Assembly (NCBI RefSeq): GCF_050624435.1
Contig: NC_134542.1
Span: 13,909,497-13,973,496 of the forward strand
Source of the DNA: Tenrec ecaudatus
Lineage: Eukaryota > Chordata > Mammalia > Afrosoricida > Tenrecidae
Length of the DNA stretch: 64,000 nucleotides
Direction of reading: 5' to 3'
Positions 21,454-32,414 of the stretch are shown here, in pieces (the stretch's first letter is position 1; each line of letters opens with the position of its first letter). A model generated the notes under the pieces. It saw only the letters and a program-made list of their open reading frames with translations, was not told the origin of the DNA and searched no databases. Position numbers and translations under genes: made by a program.

Positions 21454-22110
21454 ATTTTTCCCACCTGCATTCCGTCACCGTTTGCTCCTGTCCAGCATGG
21501 ACTCTACTCTCCACCCGAAAATATGTTGGCGGAGAAGTGCTGGTGTTCTTTGTGATGTTAGTTAGGGAGCGGATCTGGAGGGGATGGGTCAGCTCACTCT
21601 TTGCCCTCTTCTGCTGAGGTCCAGAGCACAGGGGCTGCTGCCCAGGAGCCCAGCTGGGGAACACACAGTCCTCTGAAACACCAAGGTTATTTGCAGTGGT
21701 TCCTACTCCTCCGAGAAGGTCCAGAACTCAGATTTTTGAGTCTCTTCTTTTTCTGAAGATTTCCTTGAAGAGGGTTTCCTAGGACTTCCTACGACATGCT
21801 CATTCGGGATCCCACCGCATCTTTTCAGCATTTGAAAGAGCTCGTGTCCAGCGGGTTGGCTACTGCTTCCCCGAGCATCGGTTGTGGTTGCACACAAGAG
21901 GAACGCCTCCACAAGCTCAATCGTTTCCCCATTGATCACGGTCCAGGATTGTAATCTCTTAAATTAGTAGAGTAACCTTTTTTTCATCTGGTGACATGTG
22001 CGAATGGTCAATTGACCATTGATCAAAGTAAGCAAAAGAACTTAGCACAAAGAAGTCAAGAGGAAGCAGTTCAAGACCTGACGCGGCTTGTCTGGGTAGG
22101 TCACTGAAAC
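21454..22110 (-). pseudogene. Coding-like but frame-broken minus-strand segment
   Basis: On the minus strand, two long open stretches lie in different frames. The first is at 21939-21703 (78 codons, containing SSEKEETQKSEFW, ending TFSEE). The second is at about 21690-21362 (SWAPGQQPLCSGPQQKR, KSELTHPLQIRSL). The downstream frame opens as the upstream one stops, consistent with one protein broken by a frameshift. No introns are visible, so a processed pseudogene is possible. No poly(A) tail or TSD was found and the parent protein was not recognised. Confidence 0.35.
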
Positions 22111-22226
22111 GTCTCAAGTCTAGGTTTTTCATTTTAAAAGAGTCTTGTGTACATATGGTGCGGATGAGGAAGGTTGACTATGTCCTCTCTATATCAAAGA
22201 TGTCAACCCTATTATTCACTACTAAG

Positions 22227-22343
22227 TGCCGTATATGCTTGTGTATAAGCTGAGTTTTTCAGCACATTTTTAATGCAGCTTTTGTGGTAAAATTAGGTTC
22301 CTTGGTTGATATTCGGGTGGCTTATACTTGAATATATATGGTA
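22227..22343. mobile_element. Second copy of the GTATATAC MITE
   Basis: Left end TGCCGTATATGCTTGTGTAT and right end TTGAATATATATGGTA are related as inverted termini, with GTATAAGC inside the left end. It is about 117 bp and matches 14320-14426 in layout. Confidence 0.55.
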
Positions 22344-23159
22344 AATGGAATTTTTCAGAATTTGAACTTTAAATCTGAGCAAATCTTTTTCTTATTTGAG
22401 TTTTGGAAATTGGCAAAAGTTCAAAGTTCAGGAGCATGACCTCTGGTAGAACAATTCTATCAGCATTGGATAGTAACCTGTATGCTATTTTCCAGATCAC
22501 TAGCGATTACCTGGTGAGCTCTGGGCAGATTGTCATCTTTATGGAGAGCCACTACTTGTGGGCTCAGCACTCTTTTAATAAGAAGGGAGATTTGTGGGCT
22601 TAAAATAAGTGATACATGCATGAAAGGTGCCAAGAATCACTCCTTGTATAATTTACTCGGAAAGACCTATCTGGTAAAATGTAACTCTTATAGCCCTAAA
22701 GATATAAAAAAGCATATTCAGCTAACTGGACTATAGAAAATGCTAACCGAAGGTAAAATACAGAGATTACTTGAAAAAATGCAAATTATAAAGCAAGTTG
22801 AATGCGGTTGGGGGCTGATAAGGAATATTAAAGATACGATTTAAAAGAAAGAAGAATGGAATTACAACCTTTTGTTACACAAGAAAAATTACCCAGGTAT
22901 GTTTTGTTGAGAAGGGAACAGATATAGATTGTTTCATACAATTCAGAGTCTTTGAAACTAGGTTGTACTAACATTGCTGAGTGTTTGCTACACAGCATTG
23001 GTTTCTGTGACAATTATTCTCTGTTGGCTATTTTTCTACATTTACTCCTATGAGCCTTTTTATAAAAGAGCCCAAACAAAGGAATTATTCAAAATACAGG
23101 TAAGAATAAATGTTTAAGAAAAATATTAATTTTGTATTTTCATATTCAATAAGGACTAT
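22344..23159. other. AT-rich sequence without recognised features
   Basis: No repeat family or exon was recognised. Short frames at 22403-22736 (plus) and 22828-23013 (minus) lack support. Confidence 0.4.
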
Positions 23160-24365
23160 GTATTAGTCTGGGATGACTAAAGAAAAAAATCCAAGGAGAC
23201 ACATATGTGATAAGAAGGAACTTTATATAAATCAGTAATTGTGTATTAAGAAAACATCCCAGCCCAGTCCAGGTCAAATCCATATGTTTGATTGTCAGGG
23301 GAAGCCAGCTCCTAACACATCATTGTGGGTCCAGTAGGCGCAATTGTACAGTGATAATAAATAAAGATCATAGTAAAGTTACAGAGAGCATGAGAGAAGA
23401 GAAGTATTGAAGTAAATGGAGTCAGACACAATTCATAGTAGCATGCTCACCTCAGCCCCGCTTGGTGGTCCACGTGGAGGGAGAGAGATATTTTAATGCT
23501 AGCCCAGGCTTTTTATCTTCTCTGGGGACATGCAAGCCCCCTAATTACAGGTGAGGACATACATCACAGGAAGGGGTTGTGCTATAGGTAATACAGTAAT
23601 GAGAGGGGGTGGTCTAGGGACATACATGCAATAGGAAGAGGAGGGATTGGGTGTATACATGTGACAAGATGGGAGGATCCTAGATTTTGGATGGAAGCCT
23701 AGCCTTAGTCATCCTTGGGCAGGTTTGACCTCTCTGGGGTCTCCTACAAGGAAACAGACAACTACAATCCTTATCAGAAGGGAGTGGACCCTATTTGTTG
23801 TGGGATAAAGAGTGGTGACTGCTTGCTCTAGATGGTTGATAGCTCTCAGGGAGAATAACCCCTGACCTACTTCTGATGACCTCCAAGTATATGGTCATTC
23901 ACAAGCAGCTGTTTGGCATATATTTGGGGAGACAGCTTGGGAGAAATCCTTCTGTATCCCACATCTGATATTAGCTCATATGTCTGATACCAATCTAGAA
24001 ATTCGTCTTCAGAGTCACTTAACACAATGCAATGAAGCCTAATGCAGAAAAATCACAGGCCAGTGGATGGAAAGTATTGTGGATCCAGTGGGAGTGGAAG
24101 CAGCTCAGCGCTGGCCTGGGTCTCCATGTCACTCCTCCAGCTCCAGGGCTGTGGATCCATCAGTGTGTCTCCATGTGGCCTGTCAGCAGGAATACAAAGC
24201 AGAGAGAGAGAGCGAGAGCGTGTCCCACCTCCAGGGAGGAAGACAGGAGTTCCCAGAATCCTCAGAAGGCAATGCCCACACAGAGCCATTATTGGCTATG
24301 ATCTGATTGACAGGCTAGACTCCACCCCTTCACACGTTGATAGATTATGTAGCTGTCACAGACTA
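23160..24365 (+). mobile_element. TTAGTCTGGG repeat split by a solo LTR
   Basis: Left part 23160-23292 ('ttagtctgggatgactaaag...ccagcccagtccaggtc'). Right part 23964-24365 ('tctgatattagctcatatgtctgataccaatc...gtggatccagtgg...aatgcccacacag'). It has the same order as 12194-12671. All the extra length is a 671-bp LTR. Confidence 0.75.
23293..23963 (-). mobile_element. Solo LTR of an endogenous retrovirus
   Basis: 671 bp beginning TG and ending CA, flanked by TTTGAT (23287-23292) and TCTGAT (23964-23969). This is a 6-bp TSD with one mismatch, the size typical of class II (ERVK-like) elements. On the minus strand a TATA-like GATAAAAAGCC occurs in mid element, before a CT-rich R/U5-like part. No internal retroviral genes adjoin it, so it is the product of LTR-LTR recombination. 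Confidence 0.75.
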
Positions 24366-25010
24366 CTTTCTAAAACTATATTTTTAAAATTATATGAAGT
24401 GCCTTCATTTTGGCTAGATCCATGGGTAGCGTATTTGTTTAAGAACTGGATGACTTAACACAAGTTTGGGTGTTTGAGTTCCCCAAGCAGTATCTCAGAG
24501 ATGAGGTGTGATGACCTGTCCTGCAAGGCCACAGACTTGTAAATCTTGTGTTACAGTTCTTCTCTGCAGAAGTGTTCTGATGAGTTGGTATAGACATAAC
24601 AGTAACTAATAATAATCATTAGTTCAGATTTCAAGTAGATCCTAAATAATTTTTAGTATCAGAGCTGTGTAAAAAATGGTAAGGTGGAATTTTAAAATAA
24701 TGAGGTAACAAATGTGCTCATGACTGAAATTATGTGGACTTCATTCTGCACTAAACAAAATATGTGGTAACAGATATTTCATATTAAACGAGTGTGTGTG
24801 TGTGTATAAAAAAAGACAAAACTAAACTAGTTGATGTCAAGATGATTCCAAATCATGTTTATTCTATGTGTGTACAAGTGTGTTCCATAATGTTCATCTG
24901 GATAGAATTGAACCTCCAACCTTTGGGTTTCACCATCCAGGGACTCCAATTTTCCAGGATGGAAGATTCATGGGCTCAATTTCTAAGACAACCTCTCACC
25001 ATATCTATAA
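24366..25010. other. No gene; possible SINE scrap at about 24900-24950
   Basis: Mostly unique. (TG)n at 24792-24806. 'aattgaacctccaacctttgggtttcaccatccagggactcc' resembles a reversed AfroSINE head but is too short to call firmly. Confidence 0.35.
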
Positions 25011-25029
25011 ATCAAATTCTTTATTCTTT

Positions 25030-25262
25030 TTTTTAAAACAAATTATTAGGGGCTCATACAGCTCTTATCACAGTCCATACATATACATACATCAATTGTA
25101 TAAAGCACATCTGTACATTCTTTGCCCTCATCATTTTCTTTTTTTCTCCTCTTTTCTTTTTTTACATTTTATTAGGGACTCATACAACTCTTATCACAAT
25201 CCATACATATACATACATCAATTGTATAAATCACATCCATACATTCCCTGCCCCAATCAAAA
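25030..25262 (-). mobile_element. Two adjacent L1 3'-end fragments, minus strand
   Basis: 'attaggggctcatacagctcttatcacagtccatacatatac' at about 25045 and 'attagggactcatacaactcttatcacaatccatacatatac' at about 25171 are the reversed 3' end of the family at 10757-11474. The two are about 100 bp each, in the same orientation, separated by T-rich sequence. Flanks AAATTCTTTATTCTT (left) and AAATTCTATATTCTT (right) match at 14 of 15, suggesting one TSD round the pair. Confidence 0.75.
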
Positions 25263-25359
25263 TTCTATATTCTTATACAATTTATAGTGTGTGGTTTTAA
25301 AAAGGTAATGTCAATTTTGTTTGATACATGCCCTCATGAAGTGATCACTGAAAATATAG

Positions 25360-25520
25360 GTGCTATAGCAAAGGGTGGTAAAGTCAGATGATTCCCTGCT
25401 ATCAGAAATTATTGCATCTGGGGTATTAAAGGCTTGTCTTAAAGCAAGCAGCTATCTAAATGAGGTGTCAGCAAATTCCACACGAATACACCAGCTCATG
25501 TGACCCAAAGATTGGTAATA
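25360..25520 (+). mobile_element. Diverged L1 3'-UTR module
   Basis: 'gcaaagggtggtaaagtcagatg', 'gcatctggggtattaaaggcttg' and 'gcagctatctaaatgag' align with the 247-bp module at 38502-38996. It is more diverged than other copies and probably older. Confidence 0.5.
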
Positions 25521-28085
25521 AAATCTATGATCAAAGTAGGGAATTGCATTAGAGTTTAAATTTTGAGCATCTGACTTTAGAAGAGACAGTGAAAGACCCA
25601 AATCCATCTCAGAGTCCTCATGTGGATTAAGCCTCCCTTATATTCCTTCCCACCATTGACCAGAGATGTGAATAACCTTATTGTCAGAGTGCATTGGAAT
25701 GTGAATTACAATAAGGGTAAGGGAGTCTCTGACTGCACTGGAGAAACTAGGCTCCTGGACCAATATTGTAAGCGCCTCTAATACATTGTACGTATCCCAA
25801 TTATGGCCCAATCCAGTTTTGACTATCCTACTCATAACTATGATGTATTGCTCTGTTGTCAACCATACTTTTGTGACATTTTCCTTTGATCTCCCATTTC
25901 CTTTGTAAAGCTCTGTATCTCAGCCAACCCTTGGACCCATTATGATATTGTGCTAACGATCTCCCTCAACCGATAATATGTCACTGTAGTTGTCTTGTCC
26001 TTGTCCCATGTAAGATTTAATGGTACTCTCAAGGCAAAACAAACAAGTAATACACTGGGAGAAGATATTTATTGTGCATATAGCTGATAAAACATTAAAA
26101 TTCAGAATTTTAAGGGACTTCTCTGCAGTGTACAGTTAACATTTACCCCAAGCACTTGTGTTTACCACCAGGGAGGTTAAAAAATCCTAAAAAATAATCT
26201 ATATTAAAAATATATTTAAGATAAGGAAAGAAATATCTTTCCTTATCTCTCTGTATATTCACATCTCAATAGCTCCTGCTGCCCATGTTTGTCATAACTG
26301 GTTACATTAGCACACAAAAGTCATTCTCTCCAATTTACTCAATAACTGTTTATCAACTCTATGGTTTTTAGATTTTATCATTGCTGACTAAATGTACCAT
26401 TTGCTATAATTTTCTCAAAATGGAGTCTGATAGAAAAAATAATTGATCAAATGTAGATGTTATTGAAAGCCATTTTCCCTCCTCATTTAACATTTTTCAG
26501 AAGTATGATTTTTACTGATTATTCTAAAGTTAGGCCTTTACTTTTATTTCTTAGCTTCCTTTAATACTTTAAAATGTTTTTATTCAGTGAAAGGTGAAGG
26601 GAAGGTAGTGATCTTTGTTTTTAACAATCAGGGCAGATTATAAAACAATATTGGGAACAATGCCATTTATACTGTAACAATTTTACAATATAAAATACAA
26701 AAAGTTTACAGAATAATTTTATATTAGCAGATGCCTAGAAAATAAGTCTGTAAGAGAATGGACACTAAGTAGAGACTGGTCATGGCTGGAACTGAGTAAA
26801 CTCAAGCCACACCCTGGATACACAATAGAATTGTACTCAGAGCTTTCGTTCATTCTTTTTTGTTCTCTATTTTTACACAGGGACGTTGCTTTTTATAAAT
26901 TTGTATTTTTAAAACTTTTTTTCTTGTGAGTTAAGTGAAGGTCTAGAGAGCAGACCATCAGTTTTACTTTCAAGAATTTACATCTATTTTATTTAAACTC
27001 ATCCATTTCGGTTTCCTCAGAGTACTGCTGCTTGTCCCACTTCCTCCTGTTTCCATCCCTCCTTTTTCCCTAACCCTCTGTCCTCAGGTAAACGTTATCC
27101 TTTGGATTTTAATTGGTTGACTATTTTAACATGGAGGTGAAATTAGTTCTAGGCTTAAAGGGAAAGGCCATAGTCTTAGGGGGTTCTGCAAGTGTCTAGT
27201 TAACCAGCACACTTGTTTTTTTGGTGTGATTTTGGGTTTTGTTCTACAGTTTTCTCCATTCTAGTCAGTATCTTCTAATGTGATCTAAAAAGGCAAGATT
27301 CTGGGTTTTGAAGTTGTTTTTAAGCTGAAGGAATCATTTTTGTAATCATATTTTCGTCGGTAAAATTTTATAGGAGATACATTTCTGTCCCAATGGTAAA
27401 CACCATAATTAAAAGTTCATGAAATTATAAAAAAAAAAGTTCATGAAATTATATTATCAATTTAATGCAATCAGTACAACTCACCTAAGTATCCACTCAA
27501 ATTAATGAATTAATCAATTATAATTAGAGACCAAAAATTATTATTAAGCTATTTTAAAACCATTCCAGGTGCATTTAAAAGTAGAAAGATAATAGAGTTT
27601 TCATATATTCCTTACATTGCTTCCTCAAATGTTAATTACAAAGGTACATTTGTCCAAACTAAGAAATCAACATTGATATATTATTACTATTAACATCACT
27701 CATAAGCTATTACTAGAAATCTATTCAAGCAATGACATAATCACATTCCTTTTTTTAACAAAAAATGCCATTTTGCCTAAATCATACCTGTGAGTTAAAA
27801 CTTTTAAGACATGTAGTCCTACATTGGAATTGAAATAAACTACATTGGGCAAAATTTACAATGAATTCTCAGTTGAGAGCTTTTATGTTTTTCCATTTGA
27901 CCCTAACTTTAATTTATAGTAGGCATGGTGGCACCATTTTAAAAATACAAGACTCTAAAGAAATTTGGTTATGGAGCTAGTTTTATCAAAACTCATATCT
28001 CAATAATTTTAAAATGTAATTTAATTATTCCTATCTGTTATATATTTTTATTATTTTTTAATTTAAATATTTTTTTCTATCTGTT
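25521..28085. other. Unique AT-rich stretch
   Basis: About 2.5 kb of AT-rich, mostly repeat-poor sequence. I recognised no exon or repeat family. The only structure found is a short direct duplication around an A-run at 27411-27453. Confidence 0.45.
27411..27453 (+). repeat. 19-bp direct repeat flanking a short A-run
   Basis: AAAAGTTCATGAAATTATA occurs at 27411-27429 and 27435-27453 with only As between. The left copy is preceded by AATT, giving the TT/AAAA context used by L1 endonuclease. This is what a TSD around a tail-only insertion would look like. Confidence 0.6.
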
Positions 28086-28572
28086 ATATTTTGTCAACTT
28101 GAACCTATCTGAAAGCATGGGGTGGAGTCCAACTTGTCAATCAGGTCACAGCCCGAGGATCCCCCTTTTTGGGTGTGGCTTTTCTGTAAGAGACTGAGAC
28201 TTCTCTCTGCCTTCACCTTGCTCCTTCTGAGACTCTCCGGGGTTGCTCCATACTCTGCCTTTGTGGGTGGCCCCTTGTAGACTGCCGATCCAGGGCGCTG
28301 GCAGTGCTTTGTCATGTTCACACCAACGTTGGATCCACTCAACTCTGCCCCTACCTCTAACCTGTGATCATCTTGCTGCCTGCTTCACTTTTCCGCATCA
28401 CCGGCCTGCAGCTACACGAGTCTGAAGAGGGCTCCAGCCAGCATCAAACCCATGGGCTTGAGGCGGTCTGGGCCAGGACACCTTCTTGATTTACAATTAC
28501 TCCTTGATGTGAAGTCTTTTTGCATAGCTGAGTGCCACTGGCTTTGTTGCTCTAGATTACCTGACCTAATAT
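28086..28572 (-). mobile_element. TTAGTCTGGG repeat, minus strand
   Basis: Reversed order of the 12194 family: 'ggggtggagtccaacttgtcaatcaggtcacagcc' first, then 'cacgagtctgaagagggctcc', ending 'ggctttgttgctctagattacctgacctaat'. About 485 bp. It lies directly downstream of the protease remains on that strand. Confidence 0.65.
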
Positions 28573-28699
28573 ACTATCCCTACGGGCTCTTCAGAAAGAG
28601 AAGGGTTGGTGATTTGGTAAAGGATCCATCACTTGAGGATTCAAATAGGAGCCAAGATTTTGGATTCTGTTGCATTTTCTTTCAGAGAGACCTATAACT

Positions 28700-28800
28700 T
28701 TAGCCGCTTCTATATGATCTGGAATTTTCCCCTCGTGCCTGAATGAGTTCAACGGAATCATCGTCTTCTTGTGTCTTCATATCTGTACAGTTGGATTCAC
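28700..28800 (-). pseudogene. S28 serine carboxypeptidase-like gene, last coding exon
   Basis: On the minus strand an acceptor ('ctatttttag') precedes an open stretch that ends at TAA (28702-28700). Joined in phase to the exon at 30778-30981 it reads KG/ESNCTDM followed by an acidic tail with VELIQAR. S28 peptidases (PRSS16, K12H4.7-like) normally have KGTAHCADM here, then a D-rich stretch and L..AR. The length, position and Cys fit. The codon where the catalytic His is expected is AAC (Asn, 28790-28792). It stops earlier than usual, without the final helix, and could be a shortened or decayed C-terminus. Confidence 0.55.
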
Positions 28801-30040
28801 CTAAAAATAGAGAAGTGTCAGAGTAGCTACACATGGAAACACCAGGTGTCTTTTACTCCAGATGAACATTAGAATAACCTAGGAGCGCATTCCAATGAAT
28901 CCATGTGAGCCTCACCCCACAGAGGTTTTGATGGATTTTTTTTCCAGATTAGGCTAGATGTTTGTAATTTAAAAAATCTGATTAAAATATTAATTTTCAG
29001 AAACTCTTCAGGCTAGCTGTCCCACTGTGAGCTTGAAATTGACTACAACAGGAGTACAAGTCATTCAAAATTATTGATACAAAGGATCCAGTTTATACAT
29101 GCTAGTGTTTATTGCACACGTCACTGCGATCATAGTGACATGCAAACCAGAGCAGGACTTCAAACTGATAGGGATGGTGGCATTGCTCCATATCAACTCT
29201 GAATTACCATTCACTTTTGACAGTTTGAGATATGATAATTTCAAAACATAATTGAACAAATTGAACAAACTGAATATTTGAGAATATAATATACAAATAA
29301 CATCACAAAAGAAAGAATTTTGGGGTAGAAAATTGAAAGGTTTTGTTCAACTTATTATAATAAGTACAGAGCCATGGAGTCAGTATCAAATAGAATCTTG
29401 TTTTAAGCAACTTTACTTGACTCCACAAAGAAACGATTACTCACTTCTGATCAAATTGGTGAACATCTAGAAGTGAATCATAGCTTTCATTTGAATCCTT
29501 CTCTGCAGTCAATGTTTTTACTATCTTTTCACTGTCAAGAATGTTGCTATCTGAGGCTTTTTTCTATTAAGAAATATTTTTAAAATATGGAGAATTATAT
29601 ATTTAAGAGTCTGATGTTCATTAACCAAGGCTTAAGGCTTCTAGGGGCTTTGAACCAGAGTGGACATGTGTCAATAGCACATTAGTATACTAAGCTGTAC
29701 ACACTAGCACATTGTAGTTTGCCGTGGGGAAACACGGATTACCCCGTGTTAAAAGTAGACTTTTGAGAAGTTTCACAACTGATTTGAGCCACCACAACAA
29801 GTTAAATAGATAAAATGGAAAGGTGATGTGTTCTACATGAGGTTGCAACTCTAAGAACTAAGTTGTACCAAGGGACACTCATTAATTTTCTCATAACCCC
29901 TAAGAATAATAATTTCTTGAATGAGTAAATAGATTCATAGAAGAAAATTATCTGATCTCACTTGAATATTAGAAAGTATATAAACTTCTCAGGGAGCAAA
30001 ACCACTGCTACTATAACAACCCCCAAACCCAAATATCCAA

Positions 30041-30048
<8 letters not shown>
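28801..30048. other. Intron-like sequence of the protease remains
   Basis: It lies between the last coding exon and the DPWH exon on the minus strand. AT-rich, no repeat family recognised. One exon-like open stretch (29445-29556) is listed separately. Confidence 0.4.
29445..29556 (-). other. Candidate extra exon, minus strand
   Basis: A 112-bp open stretch (minus) preceded by AG and followed by a perfect GTGAGT donor. It encodes SDSNILDSEKIVKTL then acidic and Ser-rich residues with NESYDSLLDVHQF. Its start phase fits the upstream DPWH exon but its end phase does not fit the last exon, so including it would stop translation. The acceptor has a poor pyrimidine tract. It could be an alternative exon, an exon of another gene, or chance. 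Confidence 0.3.
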
Positions 30049-30129
<81 letters not shown>

Positions 30130-30164
30130 CTCATTCTCTCTCTCTTGCTCTCTCTGTCTCTCTC
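30049..30164. repeat. (CA)n(CT)n compound microsatellite
   Basis: About 15 CA units pass directly into about 23 CT units, followed by imperfect CT-rich sequence with TTTTTC, TTG and GTC interruptions. Confidence 0.97.
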
Positions 30165-30364
30165 ACCAAAAAAGCAATAAGGATAATAGTTGATAAATAC
30201 TTCATTTGATATACACCTTTCTTTCTGTGCTGACTCATACCATTTTCAGTTGTTCTACATTAGATGAAAGCGTGATAATGAAATTATAGTGAAGACTAAA
30301 TGAAATACCTGCACCCACTTCAAAGTATTTTGTGTTTATTATCAAAAATAATATAAGCATTCTT

Positions 30365-30720
30365 AATGCTGGCGCTTTAGCTGTCAAGTTGGAACCCAAA
30401 GTCTGGCAATCCCATGTGCACTAGAACTCAATGCTCCCTGTGCGTGTACCAGACCACGAGTGGCGGTAGATTAGACCTGTGCGATCCCTACAGTTTTCAT
30501 TCACTGATTTCTGGCAATAGCTCACGCTTTTCTTCCGAGTTCATTAATTTTGATGCCCCAGAGAAAGCTGTTCAGCATCATAGACACACAGTGCATCATA
30601 CACTCGGGCCTCACTGCGCGTTGAGTGATGGTTACTCGGGAGGTGCATTAACAGTGGAATCAAACCCAGGTCTCCCAAACTGGGAAATCGACCATTCAAC
30701 CATTATTGCCCCCTTCTTTG
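30365..30720 (-). mobile_element. tRNA/RTE-type AfroSINE, minus strand
   Basis: Read on the minus strand: 'gaatggtcgatttcccagtttgggagacctgggtttgattcc' (tRNA-like, B box), then 'tatgatgctgaacagctttctctgg' and 'aatcagtgaatgaaaactgtagggatcgcacaggtc'. This is the long subtype with an RTE-like body, as at 6673-6975. It lies directly downstream (minus) of the DPWH exon's donor. Confidence 0.7.
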
Positions 30721-30777
30721 TTATACATGTTGACATGTTTCTATTGGTGAGTCTTTGATTATTCACAACTATGGTAC

Positions 30778-30981
30778 CTTTAATGAAGACAGCAGGCAGT
30801 TTTCTCCCAATATCCTCTGTGATTCCCAAAGTATGCCAAGGATCAGTGGAATCATGGACGAAGATGATGTTGCTTCCCGTCACATTGAAGCCCCTGTTGT
30901 TTATTTTGGTGTCCAGAACACCCCTGGTCACTGAATTGTAATTGAAATCAGGGCCTGCATCTGAATACATTTGAAGAGAAA
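30778..30981 (-). pseudogene. S28 serine carboxypeptidase-like gene, DPWH exon
   Basis: A 204-bp exon on the minus strand. A pyrimidine-rich acceptor (TTTGTTTGTTTTTGTAG) precedes it and AAAG/GTACC follows. It encodes GPDFNYNSVTRG, GFNVTGSNIIF, DSTDPWHTLGITEDI and LPAVFIKG. In S28 peptidases such as PRSS16 this block ends with the catalytic Asp of DPW (here codon 30842-30844). The frame is open for 68 codons. The frame entering from the exon at 32357-32414 does not match, which implies a frameshift near the exon start. Family enzymes cleave prolyl or other peptide bonds in lysosomes or outside the cell; this copy is probably not active. Confidence 0.7.
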
Positions 30982-31103
30982 CTACAAAAACAAACAAACA
31001 AAAACACATACACACACCTGGGATGACTTATCGGACTCTTTTTTTGTTCTTTTGTTTTCTCCGTAGAATCCGAGTTACGTAACAGAGACGAAATAATTTA
31101 TTT

Positions 31104-31997
<894 letters not shown>

Positions 31998-32012
31998 TTA
32001 GGAAATAAATCT

Positions 32013-32013
<1 letters not shown>

Positions 32014-32094
<81 letters not shown>
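32014..32094. repeat. (CTAT)n microsatellite, about 20 units
   Basis: Uninterrupted CTAT tetramers. The long perfect array is likely polymorphic. Confidence 0.98.
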
Positions 32095-32356
32095 CATGTA
32101 GCCTGTATTCTATGAAATCCTCTAGAAGTTACGTATACAGGAATGTGGCCAGTAAAGTACATGTGTATGTAAACCCAATGCAGAGTTTGAGTGTGGAGGC
32201 TATAGATATCGCAGGGTGGATAGTCTGAACTCCACCTATGTCCTTAGGGTAGGACTAGCAGAAAAGCCCATTTTAATGTAAACATTATTGTTCAATTTAC
32301 ACTTATTTTTAAATGTAGAAGAAGAAAATATCTGCAAAACTTAAAGTAACCTTTAC

Positions 32357-32414
32357 CTGCGATGCAATCCAGAGAAAGGCTGAGTAGCCAAAGTCTGATA
32401 GAACCACTGCCTGC
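32357..32414 (-). pseudogene. S28-like gene, RQWFYQT exon
   Basis: A 58-bp minus-strand exon with acceptor TTTCTAG and donor CAG/GTAAAG. One frame encodes RQWFYQT followed by QPFSGL. S28 proteins have RQW.YQTCTEFGY at this point, with a PF.GL-like stretch further on. Here the CTEFGY part is missing or out of frame: a second frame carries FGY. A small deletion seems to have removed conserved residues. Its end phase (2) does not match the next exon (1). Confidence 0.55.

Noticed and set aside
24900..24950. Short reversed AfroSINE head
   Set aside because: Only about 40 bp of similarity with several mismatches; mentioned in the unique-region entry but not called.
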